Shown piece after piece: positions 56,647 through 64,000 of a stretch of 64,000 nucleotides of DNA (positions are counted from its first letter, which is position 1; each line of letters begins with the position of its first letter). The notes beneath the pieces are model-generated. The model had not been told where the DNA came from, did not search any database, and saw nothing but the letters and a program-made list of their open reading frames with translations. The stretch comes from Fonticella tunisiensis (lineage in GTDB: Bacteria; Bacillota; Clostridia; Clostridiales; Caloramatoraceae): assembly GCF_004364155.1 (NCBI RefSeq), contig NZ_SOAZ01000006.1:1-64000 (forward strand), in the 5' to 3' direction. Position numbers and translations under genes: made by a program.

Positions 56647-57693
56647 TTACATTTTTTCTATTTCATTAATCAATTCTTCAAGAAGCTTATCTTCAGGTAC
56701 TTTCTTTATTATTTCACCTTTTTTAAATATTAAACCTTCGCCTTTTCCTCCAGCTATTCCTATATCCGCCTCTCTGGCTTCTCCAGGTCCATTAACAGCA
56801 CACCCCATTATTGCAACCTTAATATGCTTGTTTATGTTTCCGAGGACCTCCTCTGCCTGCTTTGCGATCTTTATTAAATCTATATTTGTTCTCCCACAAG
56901 TAGGGCATGAAATGAATTCTATTCCAAACTTTCTAACTCCACATGCTTTTAATATCTCACGTCCTACCCTTACTTCTTCAAGGGGACTATCGGTTAAAGA
57001 AACTCTTATTGTATCTCCAATACCTTCACAAATCAATGAACCAATACCAATTGAAGATTTAATTGTACCAGAAAATATAGTACCAGCCTCCGTTACTCCT
57101 ATATGAAGAGGGTAGGATGTTTTTTGAGAAAGCAGTCTGTAGCTTTCTATGTTTTCTATTACATTAGATGATTTAACAGATATTACGATATTGGTAAATC
57201 TATGTTTTTCCAGAATATCTACATGCCTCAGAGCACTTTCTACAAGGGCTTCAGGTGTTGGTTTACCATACTTTTTAAGTAGGTCCCTCTCCAGGGAACC
57301 AGCATTTACACCAATCCTTATCGGTATGCCCTTAAAATCTGCAGCCTTTACAACTTCGGATATTCTTTCTTCGCTTCCTATGTTTCCGGGATTGATTCTT
57401 AATGCGTCAACCCCATTTTTAATGGCCTCTAGAGCAAGGCGATAATCAAAGTGAATATCTGCTACCAGTGGAATGCCAATATTTCTTTTTATTTCTTTTA
57501 AAGCTTCAGCAGCCTCCATATCCGGTACTGCAACCCTTATTATTTCGCATCCCGCCTTTTCAAGTTCATGTATTTGCCTTATGGTGGATTTTACATCCCT
57601 TGTATCTGTATTTGTCATTGATTGAACGGAGATTGGAGAATCCCCTCCAATATATATATCTCCTACCTTTATTTTCTTCGTTTGTTTTCTCAT
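56647..57693 (-). CDS. ispG: 4-hydroxy-3-methylbut-2-en-1-yl diphosphate synthase IspG
   Basis: The 348-aa Fe-S enzyme performs the penultimate MEP-pathway step to isoprenoids. A TIM barrel (VGDIYIGGDSPISVQSMTNT, ADIHFDYRLALEAI, RINPGNIG) is joined to a [4Fe-4S] domain with cysteines in SCPTCGRTN near 265 and IMGCAVNGPGEA near 300. ATG 57693 follows AAGGGATG; the first ATG at 57702 lies on that site. Together with dxr upstream it gives two MEP steps in this run. Confidence 0.96.
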   Translation of the reverse strand: MRKQTKKIKVGDIYIGGDSPISVQSMTNTDTRDVKSTIRQIHELEKAGCEIIRVAVPDMEAAEALKEIKRNIGIPLVADIHFDYRLALEAIKNGVDALRINPGNIGSEERISEVVKAADFKGIPIRIGVNAGSLERDLLKKYGKPTPEALVESALRHVDILEKHRFTNIVISVKSSNVIENIESYRLLSQKTSYPLHIGVTEAGTIFSGTIKSSIGIGSLICEGIGDTIRVSLTDSPLEEVRVGREILKACGVRKFGIEFISCPTCGRTNIDLIKIAKQAEEVLGNINKHIKVAIMGCAVNGPGEAREADIGIAGGKGEGLIFKKGEIIKKVPEDKLLEELINEIEKM

Positions 57694-57709
57694 TTTTATC
57701 ATCCCTTAT

Positions 57710-58726
57710 CTACATAATAGTCATGAAATCTTTTACTATAACAACAGCTGCCAGTATCATTAACAGTGTAAAACCTATCATGTTTACAAAACCAATCTTG
57801 TTTTCATCTATCTTCCTTCCAGTTATTCCCTCAATTAAAAGTATTATAACCCATCCACCATCCAGTGCAGGGAAAGGAAGTAGATTGATAACGCCCAGAT
57901 TAATGCTTAAAAAACCTGCAAAGTACAAAAGCGTGGAGATTCCAAGCCTTGCTGCCTGCCCTGACATCTGAACTATTGCTACCGGACCTCCAACGTCCTT
58001 TAACGATGCCTTACCTGTAAAGGCCCTTCCAAGCCACTCCCACATTAGTTTTATTGATGAAGTCGTTTCAATTAAGCTCTGCTTTAAGGATTCCAAAAAA
58101 TTGCCACTCTCAACCAAAGTGCCATAAATGCCTATTTTATACTTTCCCGACTCCTTATCCAACATGGGATTAACTTTAAAACTCGTAATATTTCCATTTC
58201 TATCTACCCATATATTCAAAGGTCTGTTTCCATTTTCCTGAACATACATTACAAATTCTGGCCAAGTACTTATTTTTTTATCATCAACCTTCAGAATTTT
58301 ATCGTTTTCCTTAATACCTGCATTATACGCCGGAGAATTTGGCTGAACTTCACTTACAACCGGTTTTTCAAAACCTGTATTTGTAAAGGAAATGGAAAAA
58401 AGAATTATTGCTATAAGAAAGTTCATAAAGGCTCCAGCAACAATAATTGGCATCCTTTTCCACGGGCTTTGATTGCAGAATGCCCTTGGATCGCTTGATT
58501 CTCCCTCCTCTCCAAGCATCTTAACATAACCACCTATTGGCAGAATCCTTATTGAATAATCGGTTTCATTTCTGCGGAATCCAACAAACTTAGGTCCCAT
58601 ACCAAGGGAGAACTCTAAAACCTTAACTCCCGATAGTTTTGCAACAATAAAATGGCCTAATTCATGACTTGCTATCAGCAGTCCAAATACAAAAAGAGAG
58701 GCTAAAAGTGTAACCAATATAACCAC
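57710..58726 (-). CDS. rseP: site-2 zinc metalloprotease RseP/RasP
   Basis: The 338-aa intramembrane protease has HELGH at residues about 21-25 in the first membrane helix. One PDZ domain (PVVSEVQPNSPAYNAGIKEND, about 115-185) and the third-helix LDGGW motif (PFPALDGGW near 290) are also seen. It cleaves anti-sigma factors and signal-peptide remnants in Bacillus (RasP). The start is GTG 58726 or TTG 58717; the ribosome site GGTGGT favours neither strongly. It lies between dxr and ispG in conserved order. Confidence 0.94.
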   Translation of the reverse strand: MVILVTLLASLFVFGLLIASHELGHFIVAKLSGVKVLEFSLGMGPKFVGFRRNETDYSIRILPIGGYVKMLGEEGESSDPRAFCNQSPWKRMPIIVAGAFMNFLIAIILFSISFTNTGFEKPVVSEVQPNSPAYNAGIKENDKILKVDDKKISTWPEFVMYVQENGNRPLNIWVDRNGNITSFKVNPMLDKESGKYKIGIYGTLVESGNFLESLKQSLIETTSSIKLMWEWLGRAFTGKASLKDVGGPVAIVQMSGQAARLGISTLLYFAGFLSINLGVINLLPFPALDGGWVIILLIEGITGRKIDENKIGFVNMIGFTLLMILAAVVIVKDFMTIM

Positions 58727-58730
58727 CGTC

Positions 58731-59879
58731 CTATTTTATTAATTGATTTACGAAATCCCTTGTTGACATTTCAATTTCAAATATTCTTTCAAGAGTAACA
58801 TTATACTCCACTTTAAAGTGATTCATAGATTCCTTTATAATTTCTGCTATTTCTAAAAATTTTATTTTTCTTTTCAGGAATAATTCTACTGCCTCTTCAT
58901 TTGCAGCATTTAAAACCGTTGGCATGCTTCCTCCCGTTTTCCCCGCCTTGTATCCAAGCTCTAAACATTCAAAGGTCTCATAATCTGGTTGTTCAAAGGT
59001 TAAGACGTTATTCTTTATAAGATCGAGATATCCAACAACGGAAGGGTTCCTGTTTGGATATTCAAATGCATATTGAATAGGGTGTCTCATATCAGTATTG
59101 CCCAACTGTGCAATAATTGATCCGTCAACATACTCTACCATGGAATGTATTATGCTTTGGGGATGAACCACAACATCTATGCTATCATAATCAATATCAA
59201 ACAGCCAGTGTGCTTCAATTACCTCAAGAGCTTTGTTCATAAGCGTGGCAGAGTCTATTGATATCTTTTTGCCCATATTCCATCTTGGATGCTTTAATGC
59301 CATCTCAGGAGTTACATATATTAAATCCGCTTTTCTTTTCCCTCTGAATGGCCCTCCAGACGCTGTTAAGATGAGCCTATGTATAGACTTCCTGTCCTCT
59401 CCTTTTAAGCATTGGAATAATGCACTGTGTTCACTATCAACTGGAAGTAATTTAGACTTTGACTTTTCAAGCTCTTTTGTTATTATATCCCCTCCCACAA
59501 CAAGAGTCTCTTTGTTAGCAAGGGCTATAGTTTTACCTGCCCGTATGGCAGCAATCGTCGGTTTTAATCCAACCATTCCTACAAGTGATGTTAACACCAT
59601 ATCTACATTATGTAGAGTACAGATAAATTCAAGGCCTTCCATACCCTTTAACACTTTAATTCCATGTATGAATAGTTTTTCCTTTAGAAATTTAAAACCT
59701 TCATCATCCATAATCACTACATAATCAGGCTGAAACTCCACGGCCTGTTCATACAACAATTTAGCATTTGAATTAGCCGATAAAGCTATAACATCATAAC
59801 TGTTCCTATCCCTTCTTATAATATCCAGTGCCTGCGTACCAATTGACCCGGTAGAACCTAATATACACAATCCTTTCAT
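58731..59879 (-). CDS. dxr: 1-deoxy-D-xylulose 5-phosphate reductoisomerase
   Basis: The 382-aa enzyme converts DXP to MEP with NADPH. ILGSTGSIGTQALDII at residues 6-21 is the NADPH loop; ANKETLVVGG near 120 and SEHSALFQCL near 148 carry metal and substrate residues; TASGGPFRG near 170 is the flexible lid. AGGGTG precedes the ATG. A permease gene lies 2 bases upstream in the transcript, breaking the common cdsA-dxr pair. Confidence 0.96.
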   Translation of the reverse strand: MKGLCILGSTGSIGTQALDIIRRDRNSYDVIALSANSNAKLLYEQAVEFQPDYVVIMDDEGFKFLKEKLFIHGIKVLKGMEGLEFICTLHNVDMVLTSLVGMVGLKPTIAAIRAGKTIALANKETLVVGGDIITKELEKSKSKLLPVDSEHSALFQCLKGEDRKSIHRLILTASGGPFRGKRKADLIYVTPEMALKHPRWNMGKKISIDSATLMNKALEVIEAHWLFDIDYDSIDVVVHPQSIIHSMVEYVDGSIIAQLGNTDMRHPIQYAFEYPNRNPSVVGYLDLIKNNVLTFEQPDYETFECLELGYKAGKTGGSMPTVLNAANEEAVELFLKRKIKFLEIAEIIKESMNHFKVEYNVTLERIFEIEMSTRDFVNQLIK

Positions 59880-59881
59880 TG

Positions 59882-60865
59882 TTAAAGCACCCTTCTCCCT
59901 TCGTAATAATAAAGTATGAGTTCCTGTAAAAGCAATAATATTACAGGTCCTAATATTACTCCCCAGACTCCATATATAATAAACCCTATATATAAAGAGA
60001 ATATAGCAGCTAGGGGGTGTATTTTTAAGTTTCTCCCCATTAGTTTAACCTGCATAATCTCCCTGTTTATTTCCAAAAGAATATAAAGAAATAGCAACCC
60101 TATTGCAGCAAATATCTTATTAGCTAATAATTCATAGGCTATCCAGGGTATAAAAATTATTCCAGGACCAACTACTGGCAGTATATCTAGTATACCACAA
60201 AATAACCCTATAGTTAATGGGTCGCCGATACCAAGAACATAAAGACCAATTATAGTTTGAAAAGTTGTGGCAAATACCAGTTTAATCTCAACGTTGATCA
60301 CATCGCTTATTCTTTTAATTACATTTATTATAATCAAATAGATTTCATAGGGCAGAATCCTTATCATTATATGATCGATTTTCTCCAAATCTACGCTTAT
60401 AAAAACTGTTGTAAACAATATTATAATTCCATATACAAAACCCTCAATAGTACTAACAAGTGTATTAAATATATTATTCCTGTAAGTTATTAATATATTT
60501 TGCGCCGTGCTTATTATTTGATCGTAATTTATGTTTCTTTCCCTTAGAAATTGAATGTTCTCCACAAAGGTTTTAAATATGCCTGGAAGCCTGTCGAAAA
60601 AGAATATTAAATGGTAATAAATATAACTGATTAAATAAAAAAGTATAAATAATGCGGCCAGCATTATCGCGGTGAAACTTAAAATAACGCTTCCCCGTCT
60701 TTTAAATCCCATTTTCTTCATAAATTTAACAACAGGTTCTAATAATACTACAAAAAGCGCTGCACACATGAATGGCCATAAAAAAATAAGGCAAAGCTTA
60801 AGTAATATCATAACAACAACTACTATGAATATTATCTTAAGTATTGCCTTACCAGTTTTCATCAT
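59882..60865 (-). CDS. AI-2E/YtvI-family membrane permease
   Basis: The 327-aa protein has about seven to eight membrane segments and the family's C-terminal block (GLFCGILDILPVVGPGIIFIPW, HPLAAIFSLYIGFIIYGVWGVILGPV). Family members export autoinducer-2, pump Na+/H+ or are sporulation membrane proteins (YtvI); the substrate is not predictable. It is inserted between cdsA and dxr with 2- and 4-base gaps, so it is co-transcribed with lipid and isoprenoid genes. GGGATG precedes the double ATG start. Confidence 0.82.
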   Translation of the reverse strand: MMKTGKAILKIIFIVVVVMILLKLCLIFLWPFMCAALFVVLLEPVVKFMKKMGFKRRGSVILSFTAIMLAALFILFYLISYIYYHLIFFFDRLPGIFKTFVENIQFLRERNINYDQIISTAQNILITYRNNIFNTLVSTIEGFVYGIIILFTTVFISVDLEKIDHIMIRILPYEIYLIIINVIKRISDVINVEIKLVFATTFQTIIGLYVLGIGDPLTIGLFCGILDILPVVGPGIIFIPWIAYELLANKIFAAIGLLFLYILLEINREIMQVKLMGRNLKIHPLAAIFSLYIGFIIYGVWGVILGPVILLLLQELILYYYEGRRVL

Positions 60866-60869
60866 ACTA

Positions 60870-61661
60870 TCATCCCAGAAACAGTACTATATAATAATAT
60901 ACTACAGGTGCTGTAAAAAGTATGCTATCAAACCTGTCAAGTATTCCCCCATGCCCCGGCATGATATTTCCATAATCTTTGACTCCAGCATAACGTTTTA
61001 TAAGGGATGCTGATAAATCTCCGATTTGAGATATTATGCTTCCCACTGTACCCATCATTATAAGCTGATACCAATGAAAATTTATATGTGGATTTATATA
61101 TCCCCACAAACTGACTCCCAATATACTGCCTAGAATGCCTCCAATAGAGCCTTCTACGGTTTTTTTAGGGCTTACCTCGGGGCATAGCTTAGTTCTTCCG
61201 AAGAACCTTCCGGAATAATATGCAAAGGTATCTGTACCAAATGCTATTATAAATACAAGCCATATCAATGTAGAACCATTGGGTGCTTGAATTATGTAGA
61301 TTAACATACTGAAAAAAACAACAATATAAATATATCCTGTGATTGTAAGAGCTGAAGACACAACATTATATTTTTTAGCAAATATAGGCGTTGCCATACT
61401 CGTAATAACAACAAGTAAAATTGCAGGTATTATGACGTTCTTGTTGCTGATAATTACTGAATAAGCATTAAGGAAATACCCGATTAATATTGGAAAAAAA
61501 ATCACTTTATGATTGGTATTCTTATAAACGCATATATATTCATATAAAGCAATTGCAGTAATTGCTAGAACTCCAATGGTAAATGCAATGCCCCCCCGCA
61601 GTACAAAAAAAAGGAGAATAGGTAACGCGATAGCCGCACTTATTACTCTTTTATTTATCAT
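60870..61661 (-). CDS. cdsA: phosphatidate cytidylyltransferase CdsA
   Basis: The 263-aa polytopic enzyme makes CDP-diacylglycerol from CTP and phosphatidate, supplying PgsA. The signature near the C-terminus is complete (SASLIKRYAGVKDYGNIMPG, then HGGILDRFDSILFTAP), and SPKKTVEGSIGG near residue 165 is present. GAGGAGAG precedes the ATG. It follows uppS by 16 bases. Confidence 0.95.
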   Translation of the reverse strand: MINKRVISAAIALPILLFFVLRGGIAFTIGVLAITAIALYEYICVYKNTNHKVIFFPILIGYFLNAYSVIISNKNVIIPAILLVVITSMATPIFAKKYNVVSSALTITGYIYIVVFFSMLIYIIQAPNGSTLIWLVFIIAFGTDTFAYYSGRFFGRTKLCPEVSPKKTVEGSIGGILGSILGVSLWGYINPHINFHWYQLIMMGTVGSIISQIGDLSASLIKRYAGVKDYGNIMPGHGGILDRFDSILFTAPVVYYYIVLFLG

Positions 61662-61677
61662 AACTATCTCTCCTCAG

Positions 61678-62439
61678 TTATTTAATACCACCAAATCTCC
61701 TATCTCTATTTTGAAAGTCCACAATAGCCTGGTACAGATTATCTGGTTTAAAATCCGGCCAGTATACATCAGAAAACCATAATTCAGCATAAGCTATTTG
61801 CCATAACAGAAAGTTGCTTATCCTATATTCACCGCTTGGCCTGATTATGAGATCAGGGTCGGGCATATCCGAAGTATAGAGATAAGAAGATATAAGTTTT
61901 TCATCAATATCGCCAATAGCAACTTTTCCCTCACTGACATCTGAGACTATCGCTTTAACTGCCTTTTTAATCTCATCACGTCCACCATAATTTAATGCCA
62001 GATTTAATTTTAAACCACTGTTGTTTTTGGTCTTTTCATATGCCCTTTTAAGTTCATCCTGGCAAATTTGCGGTAGTCCCCCAATATCCCCTATTGCCCT
62101 TACAACTACATTGTTTTTATGAAGTTCATTCACTTCACCCCTGAGATACTCCACAAGCAGGTTCATAAGCACACTTACTTCGTCACTGGGCCTTTTCCAA
62201 TTTTCAGTTGAAAAAGCATAAAGGGTTAAATACTTGATTCCCAGTTTTGAACAGGCCTTAACTATCTCCCTTATCGTTTCCACTCCTGCACGGTGTCCCA
62301 TAGTCCTTGGCATGTTTTTCTTCTTCGCCCATCTACCATTGCCATCCATTATTATAGCTATATGTGCTGGCAATTTATTTTTATCAATTTTACTTAGTAT
62401 ATTTTCTTCTACGGAAGGCCTATTCTTTTTAAAAAACAT
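61678..62439 (-). CDS. uppS: undecaprenyl diphosphate synthase (cis-prenyltransferase)
   Basis: The 253-aa enzyme condenses eight IPP with FPP to C55-PP, the carrier lipid for peptidoglycan. Conserved region I HIAIIMDGNGRWAKKKNMPR near residues 26-45 holds the catalytic Asp, and the C-terminal LIRPSGEYRISNFLLWQIAY and DVYWPDF motifs are present. GGGAGGA precedes the ATG. Confidence 0.97.
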   Translation of the reverse strand: MFFKKNRPSVEENILSKIDKNKLPAHIAIIMDGNGRWAKKKNMPRTMGHRAGVETIREIVKACSKLGIKYLTLYAFSTENWKRPSDEVSVLMNLLVEYLRGEVNELHKNNVVVRAIGDIGGLPQICQDELKRAYEKTKNNSGLKLNLALNYGGRDEIKKAVKAIVSDVSEGKVAIGDIDEKLISSYLYTSDMPDPDLIIRPSGEYRISNFLLWQIAYAELWFSDVYWPDFKPDNLYQAIVDFQNRDRRFGGIK

Positions 62440-62465
62440 ATATCCGTCCTCCCTTATTTAAAAAT

Positions 62466-62481
62466 CCCCTCAAAGGAGGGG
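62466..62481 (-). terminator. hairpin between the 60-aa gene and uppS
   Basis: CCCCTC/GAGGGG arms with a 4-base loop are followed on the minus strand by ATTTTTAAAT. It probably reduces or ends transcription coming from pyrH-frr. Confidence 0.65.
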
Positions 62482-62482
62482 C

Positions 62483-62665
62483 TTAAAAATAGGCAACATA
62501 TATTTCATATATTTCTTTTTTTACGATATTGATTATTCTTAAATCGTTCCCTATTTTTGTTTTTTTAGTATCGAAAACTTCGATAATTCTAAAGTCTATA
62601 CTACTATTATCCAACAAAGGTTTTATTTCATTCATCTTAAAACCTATATATTTTTCAGGATTCAT
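62483..62665 (-). CDS. 60-aa protein of unknown function between frr and uppS
   Basis: The 60-residue frame starts 1 base after the frr stop and ends at a hairpin. It has an amphipathic start (MNPEKYIGFKMNEIKPLLDN) and then alternating beta-like segments (IDFRIIEVFD, DLRIINIVKKEIYEIYVAYF), with no Cys or membrane helix. GGAGAT inside the frr 3' end is a distant ribosome site, so translational coupling to frr is likely. The short alpha/beta pattern resembles small inhibitor-like proteins, but I do not recognise a family. Confidence 0.6.
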   Translation of the reverse strand: MNPEKYIGFKMNEIKPLLDNSSIDFRIIEVFDTKKTKIGNDLRIINIVKKEIYEIYVAYF

Positions 62666-62666
62666 A

Positions 62667-63224
62667 TTATACCGACATTATCTCCTTTTCTTTAGCCTCT
62701 ACTAATTTATCCACTTCTTTAACATATATATCGGTTAGCTTCTGTATCTCATCTTCAGTTCTCTTTATTTCATCTTCTGAATAATTTCCTTCCTTTTTAA
62801 GTGTCTTAAGCTTATCATTTCCATCTTTTCTCACATTCCTTATTGCTATCTTGGCTTCTTCACCAAGTTTCTTTACAACCTTAACGAGGTTTTTTCTTGT
62901 TTCCTCTGTTAGTTCTGGTATCATAAGCCTAATAACCTGACCATCGTTTGTTGGATTTAAACCTAAATCTGATTTTAAAATGGCCTTTTCAATATCCTTA
63001 ATAGCGTTTCTATCCCATGGCTGTATAACTAAAAGTCTTGGTTCAGGTGCAGAAATCGTTGCCAGCTGTGACACATGTGTTGGGGTACCATAATAATCCA
63101 CCATTATTTTGTCAAGCATTGATGGATTTGCTCTTCCTGCTTTAAGGCTTTGAAGTTCTCTTTTAAACGCCTCAACACTTTTTTTCATCTTGTTTTCACA
63201 GGCAGTCGTAACTTCTTTAATCAT
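62667..63224 (-). CDS. frr: ribosome recycling factor
   Basis: The 185-aa tRNA-mimic protein splits post-termination ribosomes with EF-G. Family motifs include [21 protein letters not shown] near residues 26-46, [17 protein letters not shown] near 58-74 and [20 protein letters not shown] near 110. GAGGGA precedes the ATG. It follows pyrH by 12 bases in the conserved pyrH-frr-uppS-cdsA order. Confidence 0.97.
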   Translation of the reverse strand: MIKEVTTACENKMKKSVEAFKRELQSLKAGRANPSMLDKIMVDYYGTPTHVSQLATISAPEPRLLVIQPWDRNAIKDIEKAILKSDLGLNPTNDGQVIRLMIPELTEETRKNLVKVVKKLGEEAKIAIRNVRKDGNDKLKTLKKEGNYSEDEIKRTEDEIQKLTDIYVKEVDKLVEAKEKEIMSV

Positions 63225-63236
63225 AATTATCCCTCC

Positions 63237-63950
63237 TTATAAATTTCCAACCAAAGTACCTATATTTTCTCCGCATAAAGCTCTCTTAATATTGCCAGGT
63301 TCGTCAAGTGCAAATACAATTATTGGTATGTCATTGTCTTTACAAAGTGACGTAGCCGTAGAGTCCATAACTTTTAAATCCTTCTCAAGGACTTCATAGA
63401 AGGAGAGCTTATCGAATTTTTTAGCGTCCTTATTGATTCTGGGATCGCTGTCGTATACTCCATCAACTTTTTTTGCCAGCAGAATAACCTCAGCTTCTAT
63501 TTCCGCCGCTCTCAAAGCTGCTGCAGTATCAGTTGAGAAGTAGGGATTTCCCGAACCAGCTGCAAATATTACAACTCTACCCTTTTCAAGATGTCTTACT
63601 GCTTTCCTTCTAATAAAAGGCTCAGCTATTTCTCTCATCTCTATTGCAGTCTGAACACGTGTAATTACTCCCATTCTCTCAAGGGAATCCTGGAGAGTAA
63701 GAGCATTTATGCAAGTTGCCAGCATTCCCATATAATCCGATGTGGTTCTATCCATACTTCTTCCATCTCTACCCCTCCAGATATTACCACCGCCGACAAC
63801 AGCAGCAACCTGAACACCCAAGTCTACGACTTCTTTAATCTCCTGTGATATTCTGTTTACTACATCAAAATCTATACCAAAACCATTAGTACCTGCCAGC
63901 GCTTCTCCGCTTAACTTAAGCATAATCCTTTTATATTTAGGATTTCCCAT
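63237..63950 (-). CDS. pyrH: UMP kinase PyrH
   Basis: The 237-aa amino-acid-kinase-fold enzyme phosphorylates UMP to [14 protein letters not shown] at residues 10-20, [13 protein letters not shown] near 52-64, the [31 protein letters not shown] region near 120-150 and [11 protein letters not shown] near 165 fit the bacterial hexameric type. ATG 63950 follows GGAGGTT; an upstream in-frame ATG at 63983 has no site. The next upstream gene, normally tsf, would lie beyond the window edge. Confidence 0.97.
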   Translation of the reverse strand: MGNPKYKRIMLKLSGEALAGTNGFGIDFDVVNRISQEIKEVVDLGVQVAAVVGGGNIWRGRDGRSMDRTTSDYMGMLATCINALTLQDSLERMGVITRVQTAIEMREIAEPFIRRKAVRHLEKGRVVIFAAGSGNPYFSTDTAAALRAAEIEAEVILLAKKVDGVYDSDPRINKDAKKFDKLSFYEVLEKDLKVMDSTATSLCKDNDIPIIVFALDEPGNIKRALCGENIGTLVGNL

Positions 63951-64000
63951 ATTGATAACCTCCAAGAAAATAATTAAACGCAAAATGGGCTTTCCTGCAT

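Overview
The window is low-GC, densely packed core chromosome of an endospore-forming Firmicute of the class Clostridia. Evidence for this includes spoVS with a well-matched sigma-H promoter, a CotS-family kinase-like protein, YlmC/YmxH, YlxY, TepA, PolC, RNase Y, a Hfq neighbourhood typical of clostridia, and SOS boxes of the Gram-positive type (GAAC-N4-GTTC core). The gene order follows the general Clostridium/Bacillus order for this part of the chromosome. I cannot name a species.

Layout. Bases 1-95 are the outer end of an IS30-family element that continues off the left edge. Bases 186-6666 hold accessory genes: a CotS-like protein, tRNA-Ile2 and tRNA-Phe, a MerR-type protein, a GNAT acetyltransferase, two PLP aminotransferases, a new 53-aa ORF and a PrsW-like protease. 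Bases 6853-15543 (+ strand) hold miaB, mutS, mutL, miaA, hfq and a YnbB-type PLP lyase. Bases 15570-17022 hold the SOS pair lexA/yneA (divergent, three SOS boxes) and a Cys-rich protein. Bases 17087-23973 (- strand) hold a Xer-type recombinase, a 47-aa membrane peptide, proC, purB, an AspB-type aminotransferase, padR, a PHP phosphoesterase and spoVS. Bases 24122-30948 (- strand) hold recA-recX, then an Mre11/SbcD-like nuclease with a Rad50/SbcC-like ATPase split over three ORFs, then rny. Bases 31042-31851 are a broken IS30 copy, inverted relative to the left one. Bases 31984-63950 (- strand) are a very long run of housekeeping genes: pyrH-frr-(orf)-uppS-cdsA-(permease)-dxr-rseP-ispG-(GT2)-polC-rimP-nusA-rnpM-ylxQ-infB-rbfA-nrnA-truB-ribF-rpsO-pnp-ylxY-M16 peptidase-dut-ylmC-dapG-tepA-ftsK-rimO-pgsA.

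How the genes work together. DNA repair dominates the first half: mismatch repair (mutS, mutL), the SOS switch (lexA, yneA, recA, each with SOS boxes), RecA modulation (recX) and the Mre11/Rad50-type end-processing set coupled behind recX. The second half is the translation/RNA-turnover and envelope block: NusA-InfB-RbfA-TruB-RpsO-PNPase, MEP isoprenoid steps (dxr, ispG), undecaprenyl and CDP-DAG synthesis, a site-2 protease, replicative PolC and chromosome translocase FtsK. Many start codons overlap or abut upstream stops, indicating translational coupling.

The most unusual item is the recA-recX-linked Mre11/Rad50-like operon. Its ATPase is encoded as an N-terminal half that ends just past a CPVC zinc-hook motif, a free coiled-coil peptide of about 79 aa, and a C-terminal half with the signature and Walker B motifs. 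Other points worth checking are an 18-bp-arm inverted repeat lying on the recombinase promoter, the inverted IS30 ends bracketing 31 kb of repair genes, and several small genes with good ribosome binding sites.
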